From Desulfuromonadaceae bacterium (GTDB taxonomy: Bacteria > Desulfobacterota > Desulfuromonadia > Geobacterales > Pseudopelobacteraceae), in the NCBI GenBank assembly GCA_028686145.1, contig JAQUCQ010000140.1, forward strand, positions 1 through 8,200: 8,200 bases of DNA, in the 5' to 3' direction. Both the position numbers and the translations under genes were made by a program. Below, one piece after another: positions 7,468 to 8,200 of this stretch (position 1 is the stretch's first letter; every line of letters starts with the position of its first letter). The notes under the pieces are model-generated. The model had not been told where the DNA came from. It saw only the letters and a list, made by a program, of their open reading frames with translations, and ran no database searches.

Positions 7468-7494
7468 TTCAGGTAGTAACAATACCTCCCTGAA
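7468..7494. promoter_or_regulatory. Hyphenated dyad over the bd-like operon promoter
   Basis: TTCAGG (7468-7473) and CCTGAA (7489-7494) are exact inverted repeats 15 bp apart. An inner GGTA/TACC pair (7472-7475 and 7483-7486) overlaps them off-centre. The element covers the proposed -10 box and start point, the usual place for a repressor operator. The binding protein is unknown. Confidence 0.35.
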
Positions 7495-7508
7495 TGAATC
7501 AACGTCAA
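7479..7508 (-). promoter_or_regulatory. Candidate sigma-70 promoter of the bd-like operon
   Basis: On the minus strand, TTGACG (plus 7503-7508) is followed after 18 bp by TATTGT (plus 7479-7484). Transcription would start near 7472, giving a leader of about 115 nt. The -35 matches consensus at five of six positions and the -10 is fair. It lies downstream of the fumarase terminator, as expected for an independent unit. No sigma-54 site was found. Confidence 0.4.
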
Positions 7509-7547
7509 TGAGTTTTGTAAATATTTAACGTGTTTTCCCTTTTCTAG

Positions 7548-7587
7548 AAAAAAGAAAGCCCCGTGAACACTGGCACACGGGGCTTTC
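7548..7587 (-). terminator. Intrinsic terminator of the fumarase gene
   Basis: Arms GAAAGCCCCGTG (7554-7565) and CACGGGGCTTTC (7576-7587) form a perfect 12-bp stem with a 10-nt loop. Read leftward, the stem is followed by six T (plus strand A at 7548-7553). It begins 22 bp after the fumarase stop codon. On the plus strand no T-run follows, so it works best for leftward transcripts. Confidence 0.93.
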
Positions 7588-7609
7588 ATTATGAAACTAT
7601 GTAAACTGT

Positions 7610-8200
7610 TTACAACCCGAGTTGTTTGAAGAAATCGGTCCCCTTGTCATCAACCAGGATAAAGGCCGGGAAATTTTCTACTTCAATCTTCCACACCGCT
7701 TCCATACCGAGTTCAGGAAAATCAATACATTCAACCTTCTTGATATTCTCTTCCGCAAGTACCGCAGCAGGACCTCCAATTGATCCAAGGTAGAAGCCGC
7801 CGTATTTCTTACAAGCATCTGTCACCTGCTGACTACGATTTCCCTTGGCTATCATGATCAACGAACCGCCTTTCGACTGCAGTTCATCAACATATGAATC
7901 CATCCGGCCAGCGGTCGTGGGACCAAAGGAACCGGATGCCTTGCCTGCAGGAGTCTTGGCCGGCCCGGCGTAGTAGATCGGATGATTCAACAGGTACTCT
8001 GGAAGCGGCTTGCCGCTGTCCATGATCTCTTTAAATTTGGCGTGGGCAATATCGCGTCCGACCACAATGGTGCCCGAAAGCAGCAGCGGAGTTGATACCG
8101 GATGCTTGGTCAGTTCGGCCAGAATTTCCTTCATCGGCTTATTCATATAGTAGACGGGATACCCCGTTATGGAGATAGTGAGTATCTGGATGAATTGCCC
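7610..8200 (-). CDS. Class I fumarate hydratase, C-terminal part (runs off the right edge)
   Basis: Class I fumarase interconverts fumarate and malate in the TCA cycle using an oxygen-sensitive 4Fe-4S cluster. The visible 196 residues are the C-terminal (beta) domain and closely follow E. coli FumA/FumB. Blocks in order are [96 protein letters not shown] and LVDDKG near the end. An ATG at 8146 opens the conserved part, but the frame continues without a stop to the window edge ([15 protein letters not shown]). No ribosome binding site precedes that ATG, so this is the tail of a single-chain enzyme of about 500-550 residues, not a separate beta subunit. The cluster-binding cysteines lie outside the window. 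A strong terminator follows, so this is the end of its transcript. Confidence 0.95.
   Translation of the reverse strand, partial: GQFIQILTISITGYPVYYMNKPMKEILAELTKHPVSTPLLLSGTIVVGRDIAHAKFKEIMDSGKPLPEYLLNHPIYYAGPAKTPAGKASGSFGPTTAGRMDSYVDELQSKGGSLIMIAKGNRSQQVTDACKKYGGFYLGSIGGPAAVLAEENIKKVECIDFPELGMEAVWKIEVENFPAFILVDDKGTDFFKQLGL

Noticed and set aside
8144..8146. ATG at 8146 as the start of a separate fumarase beta subunit gene
   Set aside because: There is no ribosome binding site, and the frame stays open to the window edge with sequence that reads as continuous FumA-type protein.

Overview
The window looks like ordinary chromosome from a Geobacter-type (Geobacteraceae/Desulfuromonadia) Gram-negative bacterium. 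This is inferred from three things: a yicC-gmk pair, a FumA-type class I fumarase, and a bd-oxidase-like membrane complex carrying three covalent c-type hemes. The inference rests on protein character and gene order only, since no database search was possible.

Layout, left to right. The N-terminal third of guanylate kinase (gmk) runs leftward off the left edge (1-233). Just upstream of it, in the same direction, is a YicC-family endoribonuclease gene (298-1176, GTG start with a strong ribosome binding site). Divergent from yicC, across an 81-bp gap, is a full-length recC (1258-4470). Its best promoter places the transcription start almost on the ATG, so the mRNA may be leaderless. The expected partner recB does not follow. 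Instead, after 65 bp, recC meets a convergent two-gene operon read leftward (7357 to 4536).

That operon is the most interesting part. Its first gene encodes an eight-helix CydA-like protein fused to three cytochrome c domains. Its second gene, overlapping by ATGA, encodes a nine-helix protein that can also be aligned to CydA rather than to CydB. By hand alignment to E. coli CydA, the conserved residues are divided between the two proteins. Subunit I keeps the heme d/b595-side residues but has Arg where the b558 His should be. Subunit II keeps both His positions but lacks the TM3 glutamates. Neither protein has the long quinol-binding Q-loop. This suggests a bd-superfamily complex that exchanges electrons with periplasmic cytochrome c rather than directly with quinol.

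Upstream of the operon are a candidate sigma-70 promoter with an overlapping dyad, and then the intrinsic terminator of the next leftward gene. That gene is the C-terminal part of a class I fumarase (7610-8200), which enters from beyond the right edge. No tRNA, rRNA, CRISPR array, insertion sequence or phage gene was seen.
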